Shown: positions 37,820-48,909 of the stretch, piece after piece
How the letters are laid out: each line of letters opens with the position of its first letter
Position numbering within the stretch: position 1 is the stretch's first letter
Assembly (NCBI RefSeq): GCF_000143415.4
Contig: NW_003314315.1
Span: 434,001 to 498,000, forward strand
Origin: Selaginella moellendorffii
Taxonomy: Eukaryota; Streptophyta; Lycopodiopsida; Selaginellales; Selaginellaceae
DNA: 64,000 nt
Direction: 5' to 3'
Translations under genes and position numbers: made by a program
The notes under the pieces: generated by a model
The model's input: only the letters and a program-made list of their open reading frames with translations
Told to the model about the DNA's origin: nothing
Databases searched by the model: none

Positions 37820-39278
37820 ATGGTGGACGATCAGCAAGTTCCACACCTCCTCGCCATCCCATTCTTCTTCCGGGGCCACGAGATCCCTCTCCTCCACCTC
37901 TGCCGCCACTTCAAATCCCGCGGAGCAAAGTTCCTCGTCACGATTCTTCGCACCTCCCGCAGCAAACCCACTGCTCCTCCCAAGGATCTGGCCGGGTTCG
38001 TGAGGTTCGAGGGGTTTCCAGACGATATCAATCTCCCGGCCGAGAGGAACTTGGAGCTCTTCATTCAATTCTTCAAACGGTTCCAGGGGGAGCTGGGCGA
38101 CTTCGTGCTTGACAGGTGGCAGTGCCGCCCGGTAACGTGCGTCATCTGCGACGTGCTCGTGGAGTGGGGCGAGCGCGTCGCGCGGCACCTGGGCGTTCCA
38201 TGGATCGCGTTCTGGACGTCCACCGTTTTGGAGATGGCGATGGCTTCCCACGTTCCACGGCTCATCGCGGAGAATGCAATAAAAGGTGAGTGAACGAACC
38301 AAAAGGAGAGGAAGCTCACTGTGTTTTTGCATAGATCCCGAGAGCATCATCAAGATTCCAGGCCTGCCGGATTTCCAAGTCCGCGACTACGTCACTCTGT
38401 CCAACGTGATCAATCCGAACTTCCCCATGAAGTTCATGATCGAGTCTCTCGTTGATACCGTGCGGCGTACCGCCGGGGCCGACATGATCCTCGCTAATTC
38501 CTCCGGCCTGCTAGAGGACGACGCTATCAAAACGCTGGAGAGCTCCGGGATCAAAGTCACTCCAGTCGGTCCCTTACACCTGATCGATCAAGACAACGAT
38601 CCCAAAGATCCAGACAAGGTAATCTCGTGGCTGGACGAGCAAGATCCAGCCTCGGTTCTCTACATTTGTTTTGGAACGGTGGCTCCAATGCCGGTTGGTC
38701 AGATGGAAGAGCTCGCAATGGCTCTTGATTCCACCGGAGTATCCTTTCTTTGGGTGGTGAGACACGACCACTTGAAGGACATACCGCCGGGATTCACCGC
38801 CAAGCACGGCATTTCCAACGGTACCAACGGTACAAATGGCGGTACCAACGGGTGTACCGCGCGGCACCGCGGGCTGCTAACCGACTGGGTGACCCAGCCG
38901 CGCGTCCTTGGGCACCGTGCCGTGGGCGGCTTCCTCACGCACTGCGGCTGGAACTCTGTGATGGAGAGCATCACTGCGGGAGTCCCGATGATCACGCGGC
39001 CGCTCATGGGCGATCAAACGCTGACAGCCGCGATGCTCAGGCAGGCATCCATGCCCGCGATCGCGCTCCCGACATCAAAGGGCGGTGCCGTGACCAAGAC
39101 GGAGATTGTGGCAGCCATCGAGGAGCTCATGGTGAGAGAGAGAGGCGCGGAGCTCCGGCGCCGTGCGGGTGATGCTGCGGCGCTCGTTCGCAGTGGGATG
39201 GAGAACGGCGGGTGCCTGGATTCTCTCGTCACTGAGCTCAACATTCTCGCCAAGAACCCTAAAAATCGTCTTGCCTAG
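37820..39278 (+). CDS. UDP-glycosyltransferase (UGT) 3
   Basis: Exons 37820-38285 and 38335-39278 give 470 codons (469 aa); the intron is at the same place and phase as in UGT2. The ATG giving MVDDQQVPHLL was chosen over an upstream TTG. Features are the catalytic histidine in FFFRGHEIPLLHLCRH, SVLYICFGTVAP, and a PSPG box beginning WVTQPRVLGHRAVGGF and ending MGDQ. Between the donor-side loop and the PSPG box there is an unusual low-complexity insertion, SNGTNGTNGGTNGCTARH, encoded by a GGTACCAACGGT-like repeat. An AATAAA signal lies 20 bases after the stop. Close tandem paralogue of UGT2. Confidence 0.93.
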
Positions 39279-39499
39279 ATTCACACTATATTTCAGTCAA
39301 TAAAGTTTGACTTTGCTTGTTTAATTACCTCTCCATCCATTTTAACAACTTCTCTATTTCATAGCGCCTGAATTATGTAACTTCAGGAAACATGCTGCTA
39401 AACTCTACCTTTGTTTTCGAGAGTTTATTATGCAATGTATAATTGAGAGACCATTGTATGTACACAACCAAAGTAACAATTGCAAATTTAAAATCTATC

Positions 39500-40055
39500 A
39501 AGCTCTATCCAAACAAAGCTCGCGAAAAGCAAAACAAGCCCTAGAACAGATTAGAATCAAGATCTCTGCCATAATTGCCAGCCAAAACGATCTTTTGAGA
39601 TAATTGCCTGAAAATTGTAAATAGAATTGGACCAGGATACATGGTAGATTGGGAGCTTCGCATTTACAAAGCTCTTTCTTCAATGGGATAGATCGATCTC
39701 ACGCAGAATTGGAGGCTTTTGAAAGACACACTGGGAGATGGCCAAAGTGGACATGCAAACGGAGTTCTTTGATCTAAGACCAAAGACCAAAGTTTTCAGG
39801 TCCACTTTGGATTGGCTTGGATGCCCAGCGTCTCTCTTTTCAGCCTGCAATTCTGAGCTCCTGTCATGGTGAATAGTGAGATCAACATGGTGATGATGAT
39901 GCAGACCGAGACCAATGCCCATTTGAAGAAAGAGCTCTGTCATTGCAAAGCTCCCAATCTGCCCATCCTAGGAGCTTCGCTTTGGTTCCGTTCACAATTT
40001 TCAGGCAATTATCTCGGAAGAAAGATATATGCCATTTCTTTCCTCCAATTGTGAA
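39500..40055. repeat. Inverted pair of a P450 3'-flank repeat
   Basis: 39500-39680 (minus) and 39925-40055 (plus) are diverged inverted copies sharing KKELC-C-APNLP and QFSGNYL in translation and the DNA word CAGGCAATTATCTC or its variants. The same sequence lies directly 3' of the P450s at 48972-49130 and 61115-61275. It may be a mobile or transcribed unit or only duplicated flank. No intact gene. Confidence 0.55.
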
Positions 40056-40379
40056 AGTCTAAAGATGGGAATGTGAATTGTTGCCAACATTACATTCAGG
40101 CTTTGCTCGCGGATCCGGCGATCACTGTGTTCCAGACCATTGCATCGTGCCAGGGTATCCACGAGAAGACGTGATCGGCGCAGCGGAGGTCTCCCAGCGG
40201 CGACATACAAGAAGAGAAAAATCCAGAAGCACGCAAGATTATTTGAATAACAAAACGAACCTTATCAATCAGATAGGGTGCTCGTGCATGAAATGTGTGA
40301 CGAAACTCTAGGCAAAGAATGTCATAAGATGACGTCCTCTATTTCACAGCGCCTGGCCAGTATAATGATTTTTTGAAGT
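40056..40379. other. No gene seen
   Basis: Intergenic sequence between the inverted flank repeat and the P450 foldback. Short frames here show no family resemblance. Confidence 0.3.
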
Positions 40380-40645
40380 GTGAAATGTACAAATTCTGAT
40401 CCACCATCTGATACGCAATAAAATCATTGATATGCTTACCTAGAGGAGTCGCTTTTCAAAATCCATCAATGCTTTCCATCTCGTTCTTGCCAATCTTCTA
40501 AACAACTTGAACCCTGTCACATTTACCACCACTCGAAGTTCTACAGAGGATTGGCAAGAATTAGAACTGATGGATTTTGAAAGCAAGTAAACATATCAAT
40601 GGAAGACAGATTTTATTGCGTATTAGAGATTTGAGTACATTTCAC
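40380..40645. repeat. 266-bp foldback containing P450 exon 3 sequence
   Basis: The left arm (40380-40499) and right arm (40545-40645) are imperfect inverted copies. Paired words are GTGAAATGTAC, ATACGCAATAAAATC, ATTGATATG, TTTCAAAATCCATCA and TTCTTGCCAATC. The loop is about 45 nt. The left arm contains CATCTCGTTCTTGCCAATCT and three more bases that match the P450 coding strand perfectly (exon 3, the HLVLANLL region). It lies about 105 bp beyond the stop codon of P450 copy 1. If transcribed it would form a long hairpin RNA with homology to the P450 mRNA. Confidence 0.7.
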
Positions 40646-40750
40646 GCCACACAATATAGTGAGTTGGCAGTAGGTCACGAACGTATCCATTAACAAAGCA
40701 AGAGCAGATTTTAATAAACACACTCTGTTTATTCTAGTCAATATGCTTCA

Positions 40751-42313
40751 TTACTTGCGGAGAAGTGGAACCAATACAAGTGGACGAGCCCGCATGAGCG
40801 TGAACCCGACCCCCTCGCCCACGTCCACCTCTTTACCATCCGGTGTTGTCCAGTTGAACCTGTAGAGAAGATTGGCAAGAACGAGATGAACAGCAGTCAA
40901 CCCCAAGTTCATCCCCGGGCAGGATCGCCGGCCAAAGCCAAACGTCATGAGTTCCACGGCCGCATTGAATTCGCTGCTCATCCTCTCCGGGATGAACTCC
41001 AGAGGATTCTCCCAGATGCTTGGATCCCGGCCGATGGCGTAGAGGTTGATCAACACTTGGGTCTTGGCTGGGATCGTGTAGCCAGCTTCTTCAAGCTTTC
41101 ATACACGTTGATAACAAATTCAGAGATCTAGCGAGGATCAAACCTTTTAGACTACTTACCTTACAGTCGGTAGTGGATTCGCGTGGAACCATGAGTGGCG
41201 CCGGAGGGTGCTTGCGCAGGGTCTCCTTGACAATCGCGCCGAGGTACTTGAGCTTGGGAATGTCGGCCTCGCTCACCATGGCGCTACTAGCAGGGATCAC
41301 GTCGTCCAATTCCTTCTGAGCTTTTGCCAAGATTTGTGGATGAAGAAGTAGCTCTGTGAGGGCCCATTCTATCGCTGTGGCAGTCGTGTCCAGCCCTGCA
41401 CTCACAGCATCCTAGCAAGGACGGCCAACGAGTTAGTCAACACTCAAGTCAACCCCAGTCTTACCAGCATGAGGCACCGGATGGTAAGATCTGACATGTT
41501 GTCGAGCGAGAGCAAGACGTCCAGGAAGCTCTCGCCGCCATGTCCTTGCTTGGCTATAGAGGATCGGTGCTCTTCAATGTGTGCTTGAAGCAAGACATGG
41601 AATTTGGTTGCTAAGGTTCTCAGCTTGGGCAGCGAGAGATCCATCCATTTAAGCCATGGGATGTAATCGCCGATGTGTAGCCTCCCTCCCAGCTCGTTCG
41701 CCTGGTGGGCCAAGCGGAGGAAATCGTTGGCACCGAAGGTCCGGCTCGTCCCAAACACGAGCGTTTGCATGATCTCCAAGGTGAGGACGCTGAGCTCCTG
41801 GGTCATGTTCACCGTTCTTCTCAGATTCTGGGAGAGCATCGCCAGGAACTTCTCCATCTCCGCTTGCCTCACTGCCGCAAAGCTCCCCACGCGGCGCGCG
41901 GTGAAGAGCTCGAGCGTGCAGATCTTGCGGAGCTCCCTCCATCTCGCGCCATAGCGCGCGAAGACGAGATCGTCTGGGAGGATCGCCTCGGCAAACGTGA
42001 GCGATGGCCGCGAGGAGAAGATCCTGTCGTGTGTCTTGAGAATCTCTTGGGCGATCTTGGCTGAGGAGATGACGAGCGTGGGGGTGTAGCCCAGGCGGAG
42101 GTAGAAGATCGGGCCGAGCTTCTTGGCGAGATCGAAGAGGATGAGATGCGACCCGCGGGAATTGCTGGCCAGGAGTGGAATGTGGCCGAGGATTGGAAAG
42201 GCCCAGGGGCTTGGAGGCATGACATGAGAGCTGCGTGATTTAGATCGATCATAGTAGAAGATCACCAAGATGAAAGAAGCCAAGAAGGCGAAAAAAGCTG
42301 TGATGTGCTCCAT
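40751..42313 (-). CDS. Cytochrome P450 copy 1 (A-type, CYP71-clan-like)
   Basis: Exons 41465-42313, 41160-41411 and 40751-41095 give 482 codons (481 aa). A membrane anchor ([18 protein letters not shown]) is followed by the proline hinge [14 protein letters not shown]. Next come the I-helix AGLDTT at 288-293, the K-helix ETLR (E346, R349), the PERM segment, and the heme loop [10 protein letters not shown] with ligand C426. Such enzymes are ER-bound monooxygenases fed by NADPH-P450 reductase; the A-type group acts in specialised metabolism. The substrate cannot be inferred. Two more copies, at 47356 and 61338, are about 95% or more alike by eye. It lies next to three UGTs and a dirigent gene. 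Confidence 0.93.
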
Positions 42314-42339
42314 GGAAGTTTGGAAATGTAGTGTGTCCT

Positions 42340-42680
42340 TATATACACTTCAAATGGAAACTTCGGAAGCCTTCGCATGAGAAACAACCCTTCTAGAAAA
42401 TAAAGATGTTATTTTTGTCTTATTTCAATATGCCTTTTGTTGAGCAACAACCTTTCTAAAAAATAAAGAATTTCGATATGAATTCCATACCCACATATGG
42501 AGAATTTTGAACTTAGGTTTTAATTGTTGTAAATGGTGTTAAGTTAAGCATATTTTAACTCATCCTTAGTATGGATTAATTATAGTGTAATCATGCCAAA
42601 TGTGATTTTGAGGTTTTTCCCTTTTATCTTGATATTTCCTTATGTTTCTTTTCATTTTTATTCCTCTTTGTCTTGTGTTA
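42340..42680. repeat. P450 promoter region, inverted copy at 47060-47340
   Basis: The upstream DNA of P450 copy 1 is matched, in reverse complement, by the upstream DNA of copy 2. Shared words include AATAAAGATGTTATTTTTGTCTT, broken by small indels. So copies 1 and 2 form a head-to-head inverted duplication including promoters. A weaker match lies upstream of copy 3 (62941-63060). Confidence 0.7.
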
Positions 42681-44567
42681 ACAGTGTGAAATAGATGTGG
42701 GAAACTAAAGAGATAGTTTGAATTGATTTAGCGCAAAACACTAAGTCAAACTCAAATTAGGTGGTATTAGCATAATGAAGCTCCTACAAAGCATGGAACT
42801 CATATGCTCATGCTTCACACACTTAAGGATATCTATTGCCACCTTTTGATCATCTCTCCAAGTCCTCAGACACTAAGTAGTAACCAAGAAGTGAATGACA
42901 TCCTCTTGATGAACCTATTTGTATCTCATAGTAGTCTAGTTCGCTTGAGAAAGTCGGCCACACACAAGAGGTGCTCGCATGATAAGTCTATTATCCACAT
43001 TCATATTATCACCATCTTATACCATACATGAGGATTATACAGAGTGGAAATGCCTAGAAAACTAGAAGCAGAAGCATCATCTCTTATTTCAAGTTTTTCC
43101 TTTCTAATCATCCCCAAAGGATATAAATGAAGAGTTAGTTGTGTCTTAGCACAAGGGTCACCACATCTATGATTCCTATATCACAAACACTTAAGAATTG
43201 AATGGAATTGTTTACTTAAGAAATAGACCTCTCACTATGGACAATCGATAAGTACAAAGTAATCAAATCCAATTCCTCTGAGATAAGAAAAACTTTCCCT
43301 AAAAAAAGCAACCACCTTACATCAACCAAGTTTATGATGCATTTTATACACAAAAATAATAGTAATTTCAAACGTTTTAGTAATTTTTAACATAATTATA
43401 ATTATAATATACATAGCTAATACAACATAATATAATATTTATATAAAAATCCCTTTTACAATTGACCCTATCACCATAATATAACAAATATAACTTATAA
43501 CATAATATAACATTTAAAACTCGGAATGCTAAGTGAAGTTTTGAGTGTTCTACTGAGATGAAAATGCCAGCTATGGGATCTTATGGTTAAATGAGTTGTT
43601 TAAAGCTTGGCAATTTAAATGAGGCTTGGTAGTAAAGGAATGGATATAATTATGGTTATCTTGGACTTCAACTTGGGTCCATCTCAGACTCAATTTCAAC
43701 ACTTCCATGTGTTATGTGTTGGTCAGAAATCCATGATTGGGTTTGTTAACCAGTAAAAAAGGAGAGATTACATATTTAAATTTGACCCTGTATATGATTA
43801 ATTATAGCAAACTTGGAAAATTAAATATTATGGATAACTATCTAAATAAATAAAACTTGGAGCTAAAAAAATTACATTAGTTATAGTTACTGAAGAGACA
43901 AGTTTTATATGAGATGAATTTAGAGTTAAAATTATTGAAGTGAAGGTTACAAAATACTGAAATTAATGTGATAATTTAAAGTATGTGTAGGAAATAATAC
44001 TTAATTATTTGGATAGTAATTATTAAATTTACACATATCAATACAAATGGTAAGAGTATAAAAATTACTTTCAAGTAAGATAAAAGTGAAGTAGTGACAT
44101 AATATATGGAGGATCATCTCTAATCTAATATAAAGGAGTTGAATAGCTCGAGTTATTCCATTTGATAATAAAGTCATCAGTGAAATTAATCATTCCTTTA
44201 AAAGTCCAAATAAGCTATTCACTAAACCATCTATATATGGATGATAAGCACTTGTAAAAGTATAATGTATCCCTAATCAAGATATTAAAACATGAAATGC
44301 CTTAGCCATAAATACAAAACCATTACTTGAGATAAATTGCTCTAAATAGAACACCACTCAATTGAGGAAGTATTTAATAACAATTGCTAAGTCACTAGCA
44401 AGGGCATTGATTTCCATTTAGTGAGTCAAGTAGTCAGAGGCAACAATGACATATTCATTATTAGTAGTTAATTGTGGAAAAAACCTCATTAGATCAAACA
44501 CTATTAACTCAAATGGACGTAAAATTGCAATTGATTTCAACCATCCTTTCGTAGTACGAGGGAGAGT

Positions 44568-44930
44568 TGTAACACTCCTGAGTTTGGACTTCCCGGGAGG
44601 TCACCCAGCCCAGTACTATTCAAACCCAAGGACGCTTAACCCCAAGTATCCCAAGACCCTTAACCGATTGGAAAAGGGGGTGCACTCTTATTCATGGGCC
44701 CTTTCCCTCTATATTTGAACCCCATGGATCCTCTCTCAAGTCGTTCCCTTTGGTTGCTTACAATCCACCACGCTTCCCTGCAAGTTCACGCCCTCGTGAA
44801 CGGAAGCTGAGAGCCGCAGCTCTCCCGAGAGCCCTGCTCTCTTGACACCCTACCCCTCGGGTCGAGCCCAGCGGGAGCAAACTGGACCAGCCAGATGTTA
44901 ATCAACATGTGGTGTGATTCCCTTAACCAA
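44568..44930 (-). mobile_element. 5S-rRNA-derived insertion (Cassandra-like LTR or 5S SINE)
   Basis: On the minus strand the segment 44580-44640 reads like the 3' half of plant 5S rRNA: TTAAGCGTCCTTGGG, ATAGTACTGGGCTGGGTGAC, then CTCCCGGGAAGTCC, covering the A box, intermediate element and C box. The insertion interrupts gypsy sequence (compare 56281-56310, uninterrupted). Its plus-strand ends read TGTAACACTCC (44568) and ATCAACA (44907), compatible with a TG...CA LTR of about 340 bp. 5S sequence inside an LTR is the mark of Cassandra TRIMs. No partner LTR was found, so a solo LTR or SINE3-like element are both possible. Confidence 0.65.
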
Positions 44931-45925
44931 ATTACGGGCTTGGCACCAAATACAACTACATATATATCAAATAATATCATATTGCATCTCCAGCTAATAG
45001 AAAGACTTTGTAGCTTCTTAATCATACACTAATATCCCATATGTCTACCTAGAATAAGAGAGTCTATGATAAATATGGAAAAAGCATAAATAAATATCAT
45101 AAGTACCACTAGTTATAAATGATCATCAAGATAAATCCCAATAATAAAAAAGGTCATCTTTAAGGTGATATTGAAAATATAAATGTTAAAATGGCAAGTC
45201 ATTAGTAAATGATGTAGAATTATTAAATCCCTCACAAAGCCTTTGGATCCATAACTCAACCTTTTGAGCCTCACAAACATCATTATGTGAAAGTAAATCT
45301 TGCTTTACACTTTGTGAATACTAAACATTAAATATATCAACTGTCAACGGCACAAAATCCTCATCCAAGAAATTCACAGGTGTTGGAACAATAAGCTCAC
45401 TAGGAATCTTGAGAAAGGGTATCAACATTATCCATAAAACTTCCTAGGCAATGAACAACCTTTAAATTGTATATCTAAAGCTTTAGAGCATTTACTACTA
45501 TGACTAACCAAGTTCTTTTACTTTAATAATAAAGTAATTATAATATGATCACCTTTTAATAATATTCAAGAACCATGCAAATATGCATAAAACTTTTCAA
45601 AACCCCAAACTATTACTAAACATTCTTTTTTTGTTGTAGAGTAGTTCATTTCTACTAGTTGTAATGTACAATTGATATATGCAATGAGATAATGTTGACC
45701 AGTTACACTTGTAGTTTCTTGCATTAAGACATCCCTAAAACCAATATCCAAAACATCCACATGCAAAATGAAAGGTCAAATGTAGTTAAGATACACCAAA
45801 ATTAGAAGAGTTGTTAACAACCTTTGAGATCTATAAATGCTTGTTCGCAGTCCTTAAACCAGATAAAAGATGATATTGACAATTTCAATAACACTCGCAA
45901 TAGTGCAATGTGATTAGAAAGATGT

Positions 45926-46126
45926 TGAACCCTTATGGATTGTCTCTTAAATCATTCTTTACAAATTCACACCCTTATGAATAGAAGTTGAGAGTTATAA
46001 CTCTCCTAAGAGCATTGCTCTCTTGACACCCTACCCCTCGGGTCAAGCCCAGTGGGAGTAAATTAGACCTACTAAATGTCAATCAACATGTGGTATAATT
46101 CCCCTAATTAACCAATAGAGTCGATT
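45926..46126 (-). mobile_element. Truncated copy of the 5S-derived insertion family
   Basis: Matches 44735-44930 (TTGAACCC, CTCTTGACACCCTACCCCTC, GGGAGTAAA, TCAACATGTGG) but lacks the 5S part. It also interrupts gypsy sequence: the sister copy at 57190-57200 reads straight through. So this family inserted at least twice in spacer A and not in spacer B. Confidence 0.65.
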
Positions 46127-47355
46127 AACAAAATGACTGAGATATTGTATTTTGCCAAAGAAGCATTGCATGTTATTCACACATTTCGGAGTAGGGAACT
46201 TTTGAATGGCCACAAGTTTGTCAAAATTAACTTGCAAACCCTCACAAGAAATATGGTACTCAAGATAAGTTATGTCTTTGGACCTAAACATGCATTTCAA
46301 CTGTTTTAATTTTAAACCAACTTCTTATAACCAATTTGATATCTTCCGAACATCATAAATATACTCCTACGTCCCTTCCAAGTGAATTAAGACATCATTG
46401 ATAAGTCAGTAGTCATTTTTGGCATATTATAAAAAACCACATCCATCATCTACTGAAAAGTTGCTAAAATGTTGGTCAAACCAAATGGCATCACTAATAA
46501 TTTGTACAAATCAAATGGTGTAATAAAAACAGTCTTGGGAATATCCTCCTTGGTCATCGGCACTTACCAATACTTAGAAATAAGATTTAGCTTAGTGAGT
46601 TAATGATTTCTTTCTAGATGATCTACAAGATCAAAAGTGTGAGGAAGATCTAAAATAATCACTTTGTTTAACGGATGATAATTAAAGTAGAAATGAATAT
46701 TCTTATAAGGTTTTGTCACAAAATAAAGTTCACATGCCTAAAGATTCCATAACTTTTGAATAACACCTCTGCTCAACATTTCTTTGATGTTTGTATGTAA
46801 AATCTTGATTTCCTTTAGTGATTAACAATGAACAAAAACTTTGATTGGATGAGCATCCCCAATTGGAATAGGATAACATGTTAATTTTAGCTTTAAACAA
46901 CAAATCAAATTCAAATAAATCAGCATACTCTTTTATAAGCCAGTCAACCATTGTAATATAAAGACCATTGAAGGGATTTGAAGAAGGGAATGAAAGAATA
47001 ACACAAAAAAAAATATAGGAAAAGTAATAAAAATATAAAAATGATGAAAACAAAAGTAGAATAAAAAAGGACAAAGAAGAATAAAAATAAAAAGAATGGA
47101 AGAAACATAAGGAAATATAATATAAAAGGGAAAAACCTCAAAATCACATTTAGCATAATTACACTATAACTAATTCATACCAAAGATGAGTTGAAAAGGT
47201 TATTGAAATAAGACAAAAATAACATCTTTATTTTTTAGAATGGTTGTTGCTTAACAAAAAGCATATTGAAAGAAGACAAAAATAACATCTTTATTTTGGC
47301 TTCCGAAGTTTCCATTTGAAGTGTTTATAAGGACACACTACATTTCCAAACTTCC

Positions 47356-48909
47356 ATGGAGCACATCACAGCTTTTTTCGCCTTCTTGGCTTCTTTCTTC
47401 TTGGTGATCTTCTACTATGATCGATCTAAATCACGCAGCTCCCATGTCATGCCTCCAAGCCCCCGGGCCTTTCCAATCCTCGGCCACATTCCACTCCTGG
47501 CCAGCAATTCCCGCGGGCCGCATCTCATCCTCTTCGATCTCGCCAAGAAGCTCGGCCCGATCTTCTACCTCCGCCTGGGCTACACCCCCACGATCGTCAT
47601 CTCGTCAGCCAAGATCGCCCAAGAGATCCTCAAGTCCCACGACAGGACCTTCTCCTCGCGGCCATCGCTCACGTTTGCCGAGGCGATCCTCCCAGACGAT
47701 CTCATCTTCGCGCGCTATGGCGCGAGATGGGCAAGATCTGCACGCTCGAGCTCTTCACCGCACGCCGCGTGGGGAGCTTTGCGGCAGTGAGGCAAGTGGA
47801 GATGGAGAAGTTCCTGGCGATGCTCTCCCAGAATCTAGGAAGAACGGTGAACATAACCCAGGAGGTCACCGTCCTCACCTTGGAGATCATGCAAACGCTC
47901 GTGTTTGGGACGAGGCGGACCTTCGGTGCCAACGATTTCGTCCGCTTGGTCCACCAGGGGAACGAGCTGGGCGGGAGGCTACACATCGGCGATTACGTCC
48001 CATGGCTTAAATGGATGGATCTCTCGCTGCCCAAGCTGAGAACCTTAGCAACCAAATTCCATGCCTTGCTTCAAGCACACATTGAAGAGCACCGATCCTC
48101 CATAGCCAAGCAAGGACATGGCGGCGAGAGCTTCCTGGACGTCTTGCTCTCGCTCGACAACATGTCAGATCTTACCATCCGGTGCCTCATGCTGGTAAGA
48201 CTGGGGGTTGACTTGAGTGTTGACTAACTCGCTGGCCGCTCTTGCTAGGATGCTGTGAGTGCAGGGCTGGACACGACTGCCACAGCGATAGGATGGGCTC
48301 TCACGGAGCTACTTCTTCATCCACAAATCTTGGCAAAAGCCCAGAAGGAATTGGACGACGTGATCCCTGCTAGTAGCGCCATGGTGAGCGAGGCCGACAT
48401 TCCCAAGCTCAAGTACCTCGGCGCGATTGTCAAGGAGACCCTGCGCAAGCACCCTCCGGCGCCACTCATGGTTCCACGCGAATCCACCGCCGAGTGTAAG
48501 GTAAGTAGTCTAAAAGGTTTGATCCTCGCTAGATCTCTGAATTTGTTATCAACGTGTATGAAAGCTTGAAGAAGCTGGCTACATGATCCCAGCCAAGACC
48601 CAAGTGTTGATCAACCTCTACGCCATCGGCCGGGATCCAAAAATCTGGGAGAACCCTCTGGAGTTCATCCCGGAGAGGATGAGCAGCGAATTCAATGCGG
48701 CCGTGGAACTCATGACGTTTGGCTTTGGCCGGCGATCCTGCCCGGGGATGAACTTGGGGTTGACTGCTGTTCATCTCGTTCTTGCCAATCTTCTCTACAG
48801 GTTCAACTGGACAACACCGGATGGTAAAGAGGTGGACGTGGGCGAGGGGGTCGGGTTCACGCTCATGCGGGCTCGTCCACTTGCATTGGTTCCACTTCTC
48901 CGCAAGTAG
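47356..48909 (+). pseudogene. Cytochrome P450 copy 2, broken by a 10-bp deletion
   Basis: Exons 47356-48194, 48249-48500 and 48565-48909 correspond exactly to copies 1 and 3, with identical splice sites. Exon 1 is 839 rather than 849 bases: ten bases are missing near 47730, in the codons for WRELRK (the C-helix arginine that contacts heme). This shifts the frame so translation ends 145 codons in. Everything downstream, including AGLDTT, ETLR and the heme loop, is open and nearly identical to copy 3. The loss is therefore recent, or the deletion is an assembly error. Confidence 0.9.

Larger units (their letters stand above)
42838..46985 (-). mobile_element. Decayed Ty3/gypsy retrotransposon sequence, spacer A
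   Basis: Minus-strand relics appear in gypsy order. Reverse transcriptase (46130-46760) has words like LVMPFGLTNILATFQ and the YLEYHISCEGLQV segment. The RNase H start (45566-45766) has LDIGFRDVLMQ, AYINCTLQLVE and STTKKECLVIVW. Integrase (44100-44570) has GSFPQLTTGNEYV-like words in the sister copy. Stops and indels occur throughout; no LTRs were delimited. 42838-44160 has no recognised coding match but is also shared with 51828-53250. The element is interrupted by 5S-derived insertions. Confidence 0.75.
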
